From: Ficedula albicollis | Lineage: Eukaryota; Chordata; Aves; Passeriformes; Muscicapidae | Assembly (NCBI RefSeq): GCF_000247815.1 | Contig: NC_021673.1 | Span: forward strand, 46,622,081-46,686,080 | Length of the DNA stretch: 64,000 nucleotides | Direction: 5' to 3' | Part shown: positions 12,348 to 24,900 of the stretch, one piece after another | Numbering within the stretch: position 1 is the first letter of the stretch | How the letters are laid out: the number at the start of each line of letters is the position of its first letter | Position numbers and translations under genes: made by a program | Notes under the pieces: model-generated | Seen by the model: the letters and a program-made list of their open reading frames with translations, nothing else | Databases searched by the model: none | What the model was told of the DNA's origin: nothing

Positions 12348-15300
12348 GAAAAGCAGAGTAGCAAGATATGTGATTGGGCTTACTTCTGATTCAGATAATT
12401 AATAATGAAAATAGTATTATATTAATGTTAGAGATCCATATTTATATGCTTTCGGTTTGTGCATAATTGGTCTCATGAATCAAAAGTCACAAAATGGTAA
12501 AGATTAAATTAACCAGCTAGAAAAGGTTCAGATTCCCTGTTTCATAAACAAAACAAAAGCAAATCAAAATAAGCTAGGTTGAATGCAATCTTAAACTGTG
12601 TTCCTGTAAAGAGGTCCTTGTTAACATCAATGTTTTGGTTTATTTCATCTCAACTCTACCGTGACAAAAAAAATCATCAGATAAGAATGGCATATTTTAA
12701 TAAATGTAATTTGAATATTGTTAATTTCTATAATTTTCTTCTTTCAATGGATTTAGTGTATGAAAAATCAAGCCTCTATCTCCTTATGTCCCCTTACTTG
12801 CCTAACTTGTGTTCATGGATTGTATATGAGCTTGAGAAGGAAAGTGTGAAGTTTAATCTCTCTGATTATATTGAATGAACAGGACTACTGTGGTATGTAG
12901 TGTAAGATTTAATTACAGCATATCTGTAAGCATAGCATTTAGGACTTTCTCTTTGGGTTTCTTAGATGCGTAAGTAGGGGACATATGTGAAGTCTCTCAA
13001 ATTGCAAACCTCTTATGACAAGTGTAATCTCTTTTGTTATCAAAAATGTAATTAAAATACTGTAGTTTGCCTAGTACTGTTCTAAGATCTAATCCCCGTA
13101 AAGGAAGAGAAAAGGCAGCTTTAGCCGTAGTATCTTGCCAAGATTCCTACTCCCCCTTTGCTAATTCACACCCTTTTACCTAACTGGCTTAAATAAATAC
13201 TTCAACTGATTAATTTTGTGAAAGTACAACCTTTCAAAATTAAAATGAAAAGTTTAATGGTCTAAATACAGTTCAGTCCTATTTGAAAAGCTTGATTTAT
13301 CTGCTGTGGTTTCTTTTTTTTAATACTAGTATTTCCTTGTTATGCCCTTGGTATTTCATGGCTGTCCTTTTTAAGCACTGAAGCAATTAGTTTTGAGAAG
13401 GCTGATTCTTCAGGGTCCAGTGCTTTCCTGCCTTTCATTCGCCAAAGCTGTACATTTTAATGAAGTTGTTTCATCTGTGTTGCCAAACACTAGAATTTTA
13501 CTGCTTCAATTCTAATTATCTATGCTGGCAAATGCTATGTTTTATTAAAGCTGTCAAGTGTACTGTTATTCAATGTCCACAGTCAGTGTTGCTGTGCACA
13601 CAAATTAGATCAGCTTTACTCTTTGATAGATTATGAAGTTAAATATTTCTATATAGACCTCTAAAATTGAGTCTAACAGCAATCAGTGATGGCTTAGATA
13701 AGTAAAGCATACCTGTACCTTCTTGGAACCTAATATCCTGTCGAAACCCATCATGGAACATACATTAAGTCACTACTAGTACAGCTGAGTATACCATTTG
13801 TATGATTATTTAGTTATTAAGATACCATTTTCCTTCTTCAATGCATCTGCATTGTATCTTGAATTCTAATTTATATGTGTTTAGAATAAGTTTTGTTATT
13901 TATGCTTTGATATAAGTAAAAACATCAGTGCTGGTCATTCAGCAGAGGGCTGCAAAGTGCAATTGAAGTCCATTAAAAGCAAAAGTGGCTTCACTGAAAT
14001 GTTACTAACCTGGTGAATGTGAAAGAATGTTATCATAAGCAGCTAACAGCTTCTCTTCTAATTGCATATCTGAAAGGGAACTTTTACTAGAAGTTTTTTA
14101 CTTCACATATATGAAGCAGTAATAGAAGTATTGTACTTGCAAAGAAAATATTAGAGTCAGCTCTTGTTTTGACATATGGGGATTTTTTTTTGCTTTTGTT
14201 AATTTTATGTTCTCAGTGTGTGTATCATTATCCTCAGTAGTGGAAATAGTCATTCTTGCTGTTTAATGTATTGTTTTCTAGGTGTTCTTTAGGAGAATTA
14301 GTGAGATATTGTGATGATAGACTATGAGAGAAACACATTGTTTATCTTTTGAAAATGATGTTTTTCTTATCCTTCAGCTATCTGTAGTAAAATAACTTCA
14401 AATTTATTTTTAGTACCATGGCTTTATGGTGTCTGTTTTCGATATTGGTTGCCTTACCTTTGTGGGATCTGGTGTTTATACTTTCCAACTTTCCTTTTGA
14501 ATGTATCAGGCTGTATTTCAAACTTTTAGAGGAACAGATATTTATTGTGTTCTTTATGGAAATCATAAATAGCATCTCAAAATGCTATATAAAGTAATTA
14601 TAATTTAAGAGCTCTTAGATATATATTTTTAAGGCTTGGTTAGAAAACTACATTTCTTCAGAAGGCTGTGAGGCACTTTTCTTTGTCTCTTCTCCTTACA
14701 ATCTATTTTAGAGCACTTTACTATGAATAGAAAATTCATATAACGAGAAGTTGAATAGGAGGCTGTGTATGTTTAATTTTCTTTTAATGTATTATGTCTT
14801 AACATATATATTTCATGGTATTTGTAGGAAATAATGCATTTATTTTTTTAGTGCAGAAACAGAAAGTGTTCCTTTGCACTCAAAAACTTGAATGATTTTT
14901 GTCATCTGAAGTCTTTAACTTCAGACAAGTTTCATCATATTCAACTTCAAATTTTTTTCAATTGCCTACTGTCAGATGGGAGATGGACCCTAATGAACGG
15001 TATATTCTGTGGCAGTGAAGTAGTTGAGCAATACCAATATACTGAGAGATTTGCTGAGAAAGGGACACGTGGAAATTACCTAAGTGCATGTGAGAAACCT
15101 ACAATGCGTGAAACATGGCAATTTTTTCTTAGATGGTATTTTCACTTTGGATATAGTATTTATTTGGCTTTGAGTCTGAAAATTGGACAAAATATTTCAT
15201 GAACCTTCCAGGAAGATTTGAAAAGTATTTAGGCTTATATTTACATCTAAACTCAAGATTTGTCAAGGCTTGTCCTATTTTGGGTTTTTGAAAGTTATCT

Positions 15301-16004
15301 GAGTTATTACTGTCCCTAGTGTCTGTATAAAAACATACTGATTGCGTTGCCTTATCCACTCTTTTCAGCCTGAGTGTTCAAGTGTAGTGAATATAACAGA
15401 AGAAAATATATTTCTTTATAAACCTTGCTGCCTTCCTCTTCTCAGTGTAGTCTGAACAATTGTGAAAAATCACTTAAGCAATCATCAAACATAAGAAAGA
15501 CATTAAAAATGTGATGCAATTCAATACAGTCATAGGTTTTTAATGTGTCTGTGAAATTATGAATGTATACAAAGAAAAACAACAAATAGACTTATGGTGG
15601 GGTTATCAACCTGAGGCTTAAAAGAGTAACAATAATGCCATTAATAAAAGAAATAACATACAAAGGGAAATATTTCCAGTTCTGGCTATATAGAGATTAG
15701 GCTTATAAAGTTCTATGCCATTTTTATAAGTTCTAAAATTTTGGACCTAGATAAGAATTGTTTTAGTTTAAAATAACATAGGAGAAGTTCTGATCTAAGG
15801 TTGTAGATCAGGGCCCCTGAAATTGATGTTATCTACTAAGATATTTGGCTGGTTTTACAGTATTTTAAATATTGAATTTTAAGGGATTGATTTAATTGCT
15901 TTTGTATTACCACATTTTTTAAGGTAACAGTCTTCTAACCTTGAAAAAGGAATATTAAGTTTTTTGGGTTTTTTTTACTGTTTTGTTTTGTTTTGTTTTT
16001 GCAG

Positions 16005-16110
16005 AGATACCAGGACAGTATACTTGGGAATACAATGCAAACTCTAATTGCCTTACTGAATAATATTGTTGCTAACAAAAATATGAACATGATGATACTC
16101 TTTGAACAAG
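16005..16110 (+). CDS. ULK4: ULK4 internal exon A (HEAT/ARM-repeat region)
   Basis: This 106-nt internal coding exon gives 35 codons plus one base. It starts in phase 0 after a strong acceptor (T/G-rich tract ending GCAG) and ends AAG before the donor GTATGT. The peptide begins RYQDSILGNTMQ and continues through a leucine- and asparagine-rich amphipathic stretch to LFEQ. The leftover G joins with GA of the next exon to make a glycine codon, so the frame continues exactly. From memory of the family, this matches the late C-terminal region of ULK4, a Unc-51-like pseudokinase with an N-terminal kinase-like domain and C-terminal HEAT/ARM repeats, linked to cilia and neuronal microtubules. The exon structure is seen directly. 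The gene name is recognition without a search, and another helical-repeat protein is a less likely alternative. Confidence 0.82.
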
Positions 16111-16598
16111 GTATGTCATTTTTATCTTTATTCTCCTTTAGTCTCAAATGTTTCCCAATCTGTAGTATCTGGTACTCTGTGAAACTAAACTTCTATTCAT
16201 TTAGATTTTGTATTGGTTGTTAGATAATCGCATTGTAACTGATGTCCTCCTTGTCGCTTCCTCTTCCTTCCTTACCAATTTGATTACAAATTCAGCTTTA
16301 AAAAAGTTGTTCTTCCAAGAAAATGTGCTTACATAAGAATTACTAACTGAAAATTACATTATGCCTGAAAAATAGCTTGGGAAGAAAGTCATAGGCTGAA
16401 GTTCTGATCATAACAGTGCAGAGTATGGAGAGACTTCCTTTTCTCACTGGTTAAACCTGTGAAAGAATAACTTGTACAATATTTGTGCACATTTTAAAGA
16501 AATAGCTTCTGTTCTAGTCCAGTGATGTAGACTAATGGGGTGGAAAGCAAACTGACAATGAAGTCTTAGTCTACGAACCATTGCATGTCTTCATGAAA

Positions 16599-16676
16599 TG
16601 TTTACCACCTTAGCTGGGTAATAAAACATCCAACCAGTGTTTACCACCTAAGTTGGATAATAAAACATCCAACCAC
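16599..16676. repeat. Two-copy tandem duplication, period 39 bp
   Basis: The copies at 16599-16637 and 16638-16676 share TGTTTACCACCT and AATAAAACATCCAACCA, with a few substitutions between these blocks. The pair lies directly before a CR1 3' end. Confidence 0.9.
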
Positions 16677-16684
16677 TCTCCAGT

Positions 16685-16856
16685 TGCCTGGAGATTGTGC
16701 AGATGTCCCATCCTTAAGAGTCTTCAAGGTCAGGCTGGACAGGGTTCTGACCAATCTCACCTAGCTGCAGATGTCCCTGCTTATTGCAAGAGGTTTGGGC
16801 TAGATGACCTTTAAAGGTCCTTTCCAACCCAAACTGTTCTATGATTCCATGATTCC
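16685..16856 (+). mobile_element. CR1 LINE 3' end
   Basis: This is the 3' terminal part of a chicken-repeat-1 retrotransposon in sense orientation. The recognisable blocks, in order, are CAGATGTCCCATCCTTAAGA, TTCAAGGTCAGGCTGGACAG, the GGGCTAGATGACCTTTAAAG block, GGTCCTTTCCAACCCAAAC and the diagnostic terminal octamer-like repeat TTCTATGATTCCATGATTCC. It is 5'-truncated, as most CR1 copies are, and has no coding capacity. Confidence 0.93.
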
Positions 16857-17325
16857 TTTCACTGTGTTTTATTATCTAAGCTCATTTTATTTGAAAAATA
16901 GGTTCTGGAAAAAGGTTTCTACTATTGGAAATCTATATAAATTACAAGCTTGTTTAGACACATACATTTTGATAGCATTTCTTGTTTATCATGAATGGGT
17001 GAGTGACATGTAGCAATACAGTTCTATGCTATCATTTGTACTATTTGTTGGTACACATACCAACCTATGAATCCATCAAGACGGGTAGTAGGAATCATGC
17101 CCTTATTTTCAGAATAACCATAGTAGTTAAAACACAGACCCAGAAAGCAAGAGAGCTGAATTCCTGAACCATTCTAGTCTTTAGGTATTGAATGGGCAAT
17201 GCCAATATTCAGGAGACAAACTGGAACTTGACATTGTTGCTAATAACATGTTCCCCTCCTCTGTTGCAAACAGATCCACTCTGAAGTTAGTGGTGTATTA
17301 GTGGAGAACAGAGCCAGGAAAAAAA

Positions 17326-17370
17326 AATAGAATAGTATGACGAATTTGGAAAGGGCTGCTTCATAGGATT
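17326..17370 (-). mobile_element. Possible decayed CR1 3' fragment, antisense
   Basis: AATAGAATAGTATGACGAAT followed by TTGGAAAGGG loosely resembles the reverse complement of a CR1 3' end (CATAGAATGG..TTGGAAAGG). It is short and weak, so it could be chance. Confidence 0.25.
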
Positions 17371-18576
17371 CTGATTCTTTGGTTATTTCTCATCAAACTG
17401 CCTATCACACTTAGAATTGCTTGCAGTTTCTTGGAATTTAGGTGTATATGCTGCTTTTACTATCTTTAGGCACATCTGCTTTCTGTCAGGCAAAATCCTA
17501 AGTCAGCATTGACCTAAGTTGCAGCAGGGTAACTTGTTAAAACTGCACAATGCAAAGAAGTTTGTTCAAATCCCACAAGCACTGTAACCACATAATTGGC
17601 ATACCTTACTTAAAGTAATACACTCTGCCTTTCTGTTTGGCAAATTAGGTGCAAAACTGTTCAGCAGCATGGCAGAAACACTTCCATTCCCTAAATATCT
17701 CTTCTTTATTGTCCTACAGAGTGAATTCTTGTGTGCTTTTTATGCTGCTGATAGTATGTCTGTGCTCTTTCACTTCTCATCTGCTCCAAAAATAAAGCAC
17801 ATCTCTTCCATCATGCTGGTTTCCAAATTAAGGAAGCAGGATAGAAATAATATTAAGGTCTTTCTCTTGCGCTATGTCATAATGACTCCAGTAATATTTT
17901 CAGACTAATACTGATTAGATAACACTAGCTTGGGCTCACTGAACTTCAGCAACCACACTAGAGAAAGCAGCACAGCAGCCAAAAATAATTTATCTCAAGT
18001 CAAATGTCCCCATTTTCTCTCATCCCTTTTCCCCACTGGCTAATTGTCAGAGTACTGGAAACCTGGATTTTAGCCAGTGCTTTACTGATTTAGGGCCTAA
18101 TTGTCTAGTAAAGAACTTCTAAAATTTGTTTTGCCAAGGATGTTATGAGAGTATTGATCTTGTAATTGCAGACTGTTAGATTTTCTTTGAATTAAAAGGG
18201 GAGAGAAGTTATTCTGTGCAAAGTGGAGGGCTTTATATCCTTTGCATTGCCATCTGTAAATATATAGTCTTCACAGCAGGAAAAACCTTAAACTTCTGCT
18301 GCCATGTCTTTGGCATTTAGCTTCTCATTTTTGAATTACTTTTGTGTGATGGAGAAAAATTCAATCTAGTAAAATGAAAACTGAGCTTTGTCTTGCAGAA
18401 AAATATCCTGGACTCCAAGTAGAAAAGTTGAATATGAATCAGCAGTGTGTATTTGCAGCCATCAAGGCAAAAGAGGGCTGCGATGAGAAAGAAGAACTGG
18501 AAGGTTGAGGAAAGTCATTATTCTCCTCCATTCATTGTAGTGGCTAGTATTGAGCTCCAAACTATGAGAAAGACAT

Positions 18577-18642
18577 TGACAAGCAGGAACACATCCAGAG
18601 AAGGGCAACTAAGATGTCTAGGAGAGTGGACCACGATGTGTG
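18577..18642 (+). mobile_element. CR1-like fragment, sense
   Basis: CAGGAACACATCCAGAGAAG followed by GGCAACTAAGATG resembles the CR1 segment that normally lies a few hundred bases before its 3' end. The fragment is short and abuts an antisense CR1 piece. Confidence 0.55.
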
Positions 18643-18960
18643 TTTTTTCAGCCCCTGCGTGTACTATTACATGAATGTATTCCTTCCCAAGTGCAGAGCT
18701 TTGTACTTGCCTTTGTTAAACAAAAGGTTTCTGGCAGCCTTTTTTTTTCAGCTCTTCAGCTTCTTCAGCTCTTTCTGAGTCTATCAATCCTTCATCACAT
18801 CAGCTGCTTTCTTCATTTCAATGTCATCTGTAAACTCGCTGAACATGCACGTTAATACATCCTATTAACACTGTGTCTGTGCTGATAATGAAGGCATTCG
18901 ACATTTATCATCTATTCTCCTGTGTTAAAAAAGAAGGGCTGAAGACAGAGTATTATGGGT
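18643..18960 (-). mobile_element. CR1 LINE fragment, antisense (reverse-transcriptase region)
   Basis: The blocks TCCCAAGTGCAGAGCTTTGT, ACTTGCCTTTGTTAAAC, CAGCTCTTTCTGAGTCTATC, TCATCTGTAAACTCGCTGAA and CTGTGCTGATAATGAAGGCA occur in the order expected of the minus strand of CR1 ORF2 3' sequence. It is diverged and interrupted, so it is an old, inactive copy. The 3' limit of the fragment is approximate. Confidence 0.75.
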
Positions 18961-21179
18961 CTTCAATTTCCCTTATTTCCCTGTTACAGTGTGATGATTA
19001 ATTCATGTATATATGGAGCTTTAGAAATTAAAAACCATAGATACTTACTGAATATTAGAAGGAACTCAGGTTAGGTGGTCAGTCGTGTCAAGGTTTTTGT
19101 ATCTAAGAGTCAAGACACTTGCAATGAAGATTTCATTGCAATTTTGTGCATGCCTTTCTTCAGCTGTCAAGAAGCTGCATTTTTGCAGACAGATCATTTA
19201 GAGAACCATGTCACTGTTTCTTTTTGTGCCTGTTAGTCTTCGTAACTCTCACTTGCTCAAAGGAGTTGTCTGAGGTGATAGATTTTTTCAAAGGGCTGTA
19301 GCTTGCATGTTGAACTTCCCCCTTTCTCAAGAAAATTTTGCATGATGACACTTTCTGCATTACTGCTTCTGTGATTGCCTGTTACTAAAAATGATATGGT
19401 TGTGTATTTCAGCAACTTTCATAGACAGTAGATTGCCTAGTATTAATTTCTCTCTTCCCTGAACTGTGTCCTTTTGTGTTAAAATACATCAGGCACGTGC
19501 TGATAACCACTTAAAATGTTTAAAGGTGAAATGAAGAATAACATATGCATCTGAATTCACAGAGGGAATTTAAAATGTCCTGTACTTGTTAGCAGCTATT
19601 AAACTTTTGTTCTGTTAACATTAATGACAATTTCCACTTAATAATCAGAGGCAAATTATGATTCAGTTTAATTACTGAGACTGGAATTCAATAAGGAGGC
19701 TAGAATTATTATAGGGTCCCTTGTGAATAGTTAAAGAAAGATATTAAAAAGCCAAGACAATTGTGGTCATTTTCAGCATGGTCTTCTGAGAGAGTGACAA
19801 CTCTCTTCCTCTGTCTTCTTCCTTCTGACTGCCAGTCTTTCTTTCCTCCCTTTCCCCATGTTTTGATGTCAGACAATTTTAAGTTCACTTGAGAGAGCAC
19901 AAAGGTCCAAATATACGAAATATGTATTCCCTCTATAATAATCTGTATCTTATGACAGAGACCCACATTAATGCCATCATTTAGGGAAAGACAAAAGGAT
20001 TATCAATTAAATATTCTTCACTAGTGTTCAGCAAATAGAATTGTGCTATGCATGACGTGTACAGAATGCAGATGTGTACTTTTACATTACATACTGTAAA
20101 GATATATTAATTAATACATATCCATGGCCTTTTCAGTATTCACTTCCTGTTTTCTTTATAGGATTTCTGCAGTCTCTGTTTTAGGTCTTAACCACTGATT
20201 TTAATGGTGTGTTGAGAGTGCCTGAGGAGAGTACCAATGAAATGATCCCACAGGCTCAGTCAGTGCATGAGAGCAACTCAAACTGGAGGGCGTGCTTATA
20301 GTTGGGTGAGAGGACAAAGCAGCACCAAGGTTTCAGAAATAGGGGCAGGGATTCATCAGTGAAGAGGATGGTAACTTAACTGCCATGGAGGTAGGCATTG
20401 ATACAAGATGCAGATCTGTACAAAGAACAGGTATTGTTAGTTCTACTGATCATGAAACAACCAGCTATACATTACTTTGTGCCTGTCATATTAAAAGGGT
20501 TGACATTTGTTGACCCTAAAATAAAAACCCTGTTCTAGATGTTAAAATTATGAGTTCCTAAGCAAGTGTTGTAGGAGTACAGTGGTTGATCATCTGTTTC
20601 TATAGACAGGTGCTAGACCAGTCTATTAAAAAAATGTATTGTCTCTCTTAGATATGTGTCTAGTGACAAGTACTGACATGCTGTCAAATTTAGACATAAG
20701 ACAAGCTGTGAAGTCAGGGTTGGTTGCTTGATAAGTGAGTGTGCAAGGCTTCTTCATTATGTGGATGTGATGATTAGTAAATAGCCAAGTGCAACACAGC
20801 ATTTAATGTAGTGAAATTCTTGTACTCAAGTACAATTCACAGATATATAAACTTTTTGTTTTTCTTTCAGTTCAGACTCTGTTGCTTTTCTTTCTTTACT
20901 TGTGTTTGTTTTGGGGGGGTGTGGTTTGTTTTTCACGTAGTTTGTACAAATTAAAAATAGAAAAAGTTGAATCATTGTCTAGTTACCAGTGCTTTCCAGC
21001 TCTGAGTATGGTTTGTCCATGGGTAATATTCAAAGGCAAGAAATTTCTTCATTCTAACTGTTGCATCGTTTTGTTTATAGGAAGAGTTTGGGGATATCAT
21101 ACTCAGTTGTAGAGAAATGTCTTTCAAAGACTTTAATTGCTTCACAAGGATCTTCATTCTGAAGAAATGAACAAAGTAT

Positions 21180-21231
21180 CCTGTTGGAAAATAGATTTTT
21201 AGTATCTTGTTGGAAAGTAGATTTTGTAGGC
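21180..21231. repeat. Short tandem duplication, period 26 bp
   Basis: CTGTTGGAAAATAGATTTTTAG-type sequence at 21181 is repeated as CTTGTTGGAAAGTAGATTTTG at 21206, with a few differences. Confidence 0.85.
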
Positions 21232-21869
21232 TGCAGTGGATAACTTCTTATAGTCTGTTTGCAGCTATTTATTCCTGATAATGCAGCAAATCTATTATGT
21301 TTATATAAAAAGCTATTTTCAACATGTTTAAAAAGTAATTCCAAGTTTCCACTGTTACTCAAAACTGATCTAGTAAACTGTTTTCAGCCCAGTATTATTT
21401 ATGAATGAGTTTATATTTTTAGCTTTTCTATATCCGGTTATACTCCATAAATGAGTCACCAATTTTTTAAATGATGGTCATGTAAGGAGGTGATTTATAT
21501 ATGAAGTTCAACACAGTCATGTTGAATTTAATTACCTTTTCCAGACTATACTGCTGTGATCTTGTGTTTGGCTACCATACTGAAGTAACTACCACTAGCA
21601 GTATAAGCAGAGAGGTTTGTCTGAATGTTAAAAACAAGTTTCCATTATATGGTAAAGCATATCCTAAACTTTATGTCTTAATTATGTTGAATCTCAGAAA
21701 CTCAAGTAAAAGGGAGATTATGGCATTTAGTACAATAAAAATAGTCTTTTAGTTGTGTGAAAATGTGACCGCTATTAGTAGCACATGGTACTTTAAGCAG
21801 TTTGTGTAAAACCTGAAGTTCTTAAGGACCTTTGTTGGAAGCGTAGAATGTCAGCTACAGCAGTCATTG

Positions 21870-21920
21870 ATAATATTGAATAGTATTAGTGTAGATAATG
21901 TTGATAATATTCAATATTAT
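21870..21920. repeat. AT-rich imperfect inverted repeat
   Basis: The arm ATAATATTGAATAGTA (21870-21885) pairs with 21905-21920 at 15 of 16 positions across a 19-nt spacer. No transposase or target duplication was seen. Confidence 0.8.
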
Positions 21921-24900
21921 ACTAAGAAAGCATACTGGGTGCTTAAAGCAGGGAGAGTTATTAGAAAGAACAGATCTGCAATAAAGTTTGTAGTCAGATG
22001 ATCACAACTCATTTGCACCTCATGAAAGAAAGATCAGCTTTCATGGCTGAAGTATCCTTATTCATCTTGTGGCTCACTGCTTTGACTTTTAGTCGGATAT
22101 CAAGAGTTTATTTAGATTTCAAATGTGTCTTTGTGTGTTCTATTTTTAAAGATAGACCAACAGCAACCTTTTTATTGGAGGGGAAAAAAAAAAAGAGAAA
22201 AAGTCTTTTAAATACACAGATCTTTACAAAACTATAGTTATTACTACCATAATGATGACTGTGAATTCTGAGCTTTCTAGATAGATCCCAAATGTTTCTA
22301 ACCTACCTAAACCTTAGGAAGATACTCTGCCTTTCACTTCCTCAGAGATAATTTGATTTCAGTTTCAGTTTCCAAAAGGCATTTGGATCATGGTGCTCAT
22401 AGCACACTTTAGCAGTTTGTAGCTTCCTAACCAGCTCTCTTGTCATGTGCTACATCACCAATGTTCATGAAATTAGGCAGTAGACTGCAGTAAGTTGACA
22501 GCCCAGACCTTCCTCCCTGCTGCACCCACCTGTGCAGTAGTCTGAACTACAGTGCAACTCTGAGAAGACATTGGTGTGTCATTACATGTGACTTGGATTT
22601 TAGGAGTAAAATTGAGTTTTTGGAGTAGCTGGTTTCAAAGTTGCAGCATTTTCTTTCAAGGTGGGAGAATTTAACTATCTCTTAAGACGGTGATCAAGAA
22701 GAGGAGCGTGAATTAGTCATACAGAAGGAGTCTCCTTGCAAGGGAAAAGCAGGACTTGAAAAATTCTATAGAATACGTTGCTTAAACTAATATGCCCTTT
22801 AAAAAAGACAAAAGCAACAACAAATAAAACCACAGACTTTGTCTGTGGAGAAATTAGACACACATTCAGACAGGTTCTGAAGTTATTTACTCATTCCTTA
22901 CTAGCTTCTGTTTTTTGTAGGAGACTCCTGCAGAAGTTTTACAAGATACAATATAGAAGTATTTGTTTAGTGACTGCAGGTAGAAAAGATGTTTCATGGT
23001 AGTGCTTTATATCTGCTTACTGTGGCACTTAGTTAATAGGCAATTTACTGTGATTCTGAATAGAGAGATTACCAGGAAGAGTAAGTCAGGGAAATCAATA
23101 TGAGTGAGAACCTAAAAGCATTTTTTCTGTATTTAGTCAATATTTAGAAACAAAATTGCTCTTAATTAAATCAATGTAAAATTAGAAATAATTTTAAAAT
23201 ACAAAAAATAAATGTATCCTCTTGTCTGAGTAGTTCCAGATGTTGTTTCTGTATCAGTTGGATGTGAGAGAGACAGTCCCTTGCAGAGGCCTTCCAGCCT
23301 CTGCCATGCAGGATGTGTTTCACAGCTCCTTGCCAGTAGTGTAGTAATTAGTTCAGCTCTTGAGCACAGAAGTGTCTCTATGAACATCAAAAGGTAATAG
23401 TCCTGTGTTGTGTGCCTTGTATTCATTTAAATTACAGTTTATATGAGAAGTGAAAGGTGGTTGAGCCTGAGGAAGTTTCTTCTGTGATGTGAGGAAGCTC
23501 AGAATGCGTTTTAGCAGTATTAAAAGACATATTTTTCTGACCCAAAATACCAATCACTGGTGAAAGTGTGCAACATCACATGGGTAAACTTAGAAGCCTA
23601 ATATCATAAAAGATACATGGGAGTCATGTCAAAATAGCATGGTAGTAGTGTAGCCTTTGAGGAAAAAATAATCTGTGTCATCCTGTGATATTCATCATCA
23701 ATGCAGCCATCTGAAAACAATGAAGATAGAAATGGTAATTGCTGCGAGGAACAGTTATGCGATTCAAGAAGAACCAAGCCTATTGTTGTTGAGAGTAATA
23801 CCCATAAGGCACAAAACATCACTGCATGCTTGCTAGAACTTCAAAGGTTAAATAACTGAATAAGGCCTCAACTTGTCTCCCTAGTGCTATACTGTGAAAG
23901 AGAACTGGTATTTCTGTGGTTGGAGTAGGTGTCCCGATGCTATCTGTCCCTGTGGCCAGCCAAGCAGATCGTCTTGAGGCGTAGTGGCTGCTTGAACTAC
24001 CTAAGATGTCTCATTTAACACCAAATCAGTGGAAAAGAACAGAATAATAACAAAAAATATTCATAGTCCTGTCATTCCCTTATGCTCTAGTCTAGCAGGC
24101 TTTATGCAGACATCTAATTGTACATCTGATCAGCTTAGTTTGGTGGGAGGTTAGTTCAATAAATATAACAATTTCAAAGCATAGACTTCTTTACATTTCT
24201 AGGATGCCAACCATAATAGACATTTTCTCTACCTATCTGATACCTGGGCAAATTTAAGATTTAAGGTTTTGACTGGGTGAATACTCTGATTGATACTACA
24301 TGGAGGCAGAAACCTAAACTGAAAAAGTAAAGTTTTTTTGTTAAAATTAAAGGCATAGATTTCCCATCAGGTTGAGGTTGTGGGTATCCAAAGGTTTCCT
24401 GCTGACAAACTCAGGACTGTAAACCAGGAAAGTCTTCAAAGCCTTATGCTCCTTCTCACACACTTAGTCATAAAAATGGTATTTTTTTTCCTCCTCTCTA
24501 GAGACTGTGGTCTTTGCATTTACTTTAAATGCTGCTTTTACTGAAGTGTGATTCAAGCATTGTTATTTGACATTATGCTAGTATTCCCATGAACTGCAGT
24601 TCAAATAATATGTATTAGCGCTAGTGGATTTGTTCAGTTTTAGGAAAAAATTATAACTAGGTAAGCATGTACCTATCGTATTAGCTACAGGTTAAATATT
24701 GATGATGCAAACTATTTGTTACAGATAATAAATTAAATATAATTATGACGATGTCCCTGTGTATCTTGTCAGATTTAATTAGTAAGCTGAAAGGTCATTT
24801 TAGGAGGCAAAATTAAAAATGTAGCTGTATATTTGAAAAGAGACACATTTTAAATACAGTTACTGTATTACTACAGCCATAGGTTGTAGAGCTATCATGC

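Larger units (their letters stand above)
1..16004 (+). other. ULK4: ULK4 intron, 5' part (partial)
   Basis: This is non-coding sequence upstream of the first recognised exon, and I infer it is the 3' end of a large intron. It ends in a long T/G-rich pyrimidine tract and GCAG directly before the exon at 16005. It holds a SINE near 6.3 kb, an AT-alternating tract near 2.86 kb, several T/G-rich low-complexity runs and three small tandem duplications (4864, 10172, 12250). A more GC-rich patch at about 3020-3240 matches nothing I recognise. I saw no convincing exon here, but short exons could be missed by eye. Confidence 0.6.

Noticed and set aside
18447..18855. Two plus-strand open frames of 75 and 71 codons
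   Set aside because: They overlap CR1 fragments, one of which is read antisense, so they are not host genes.
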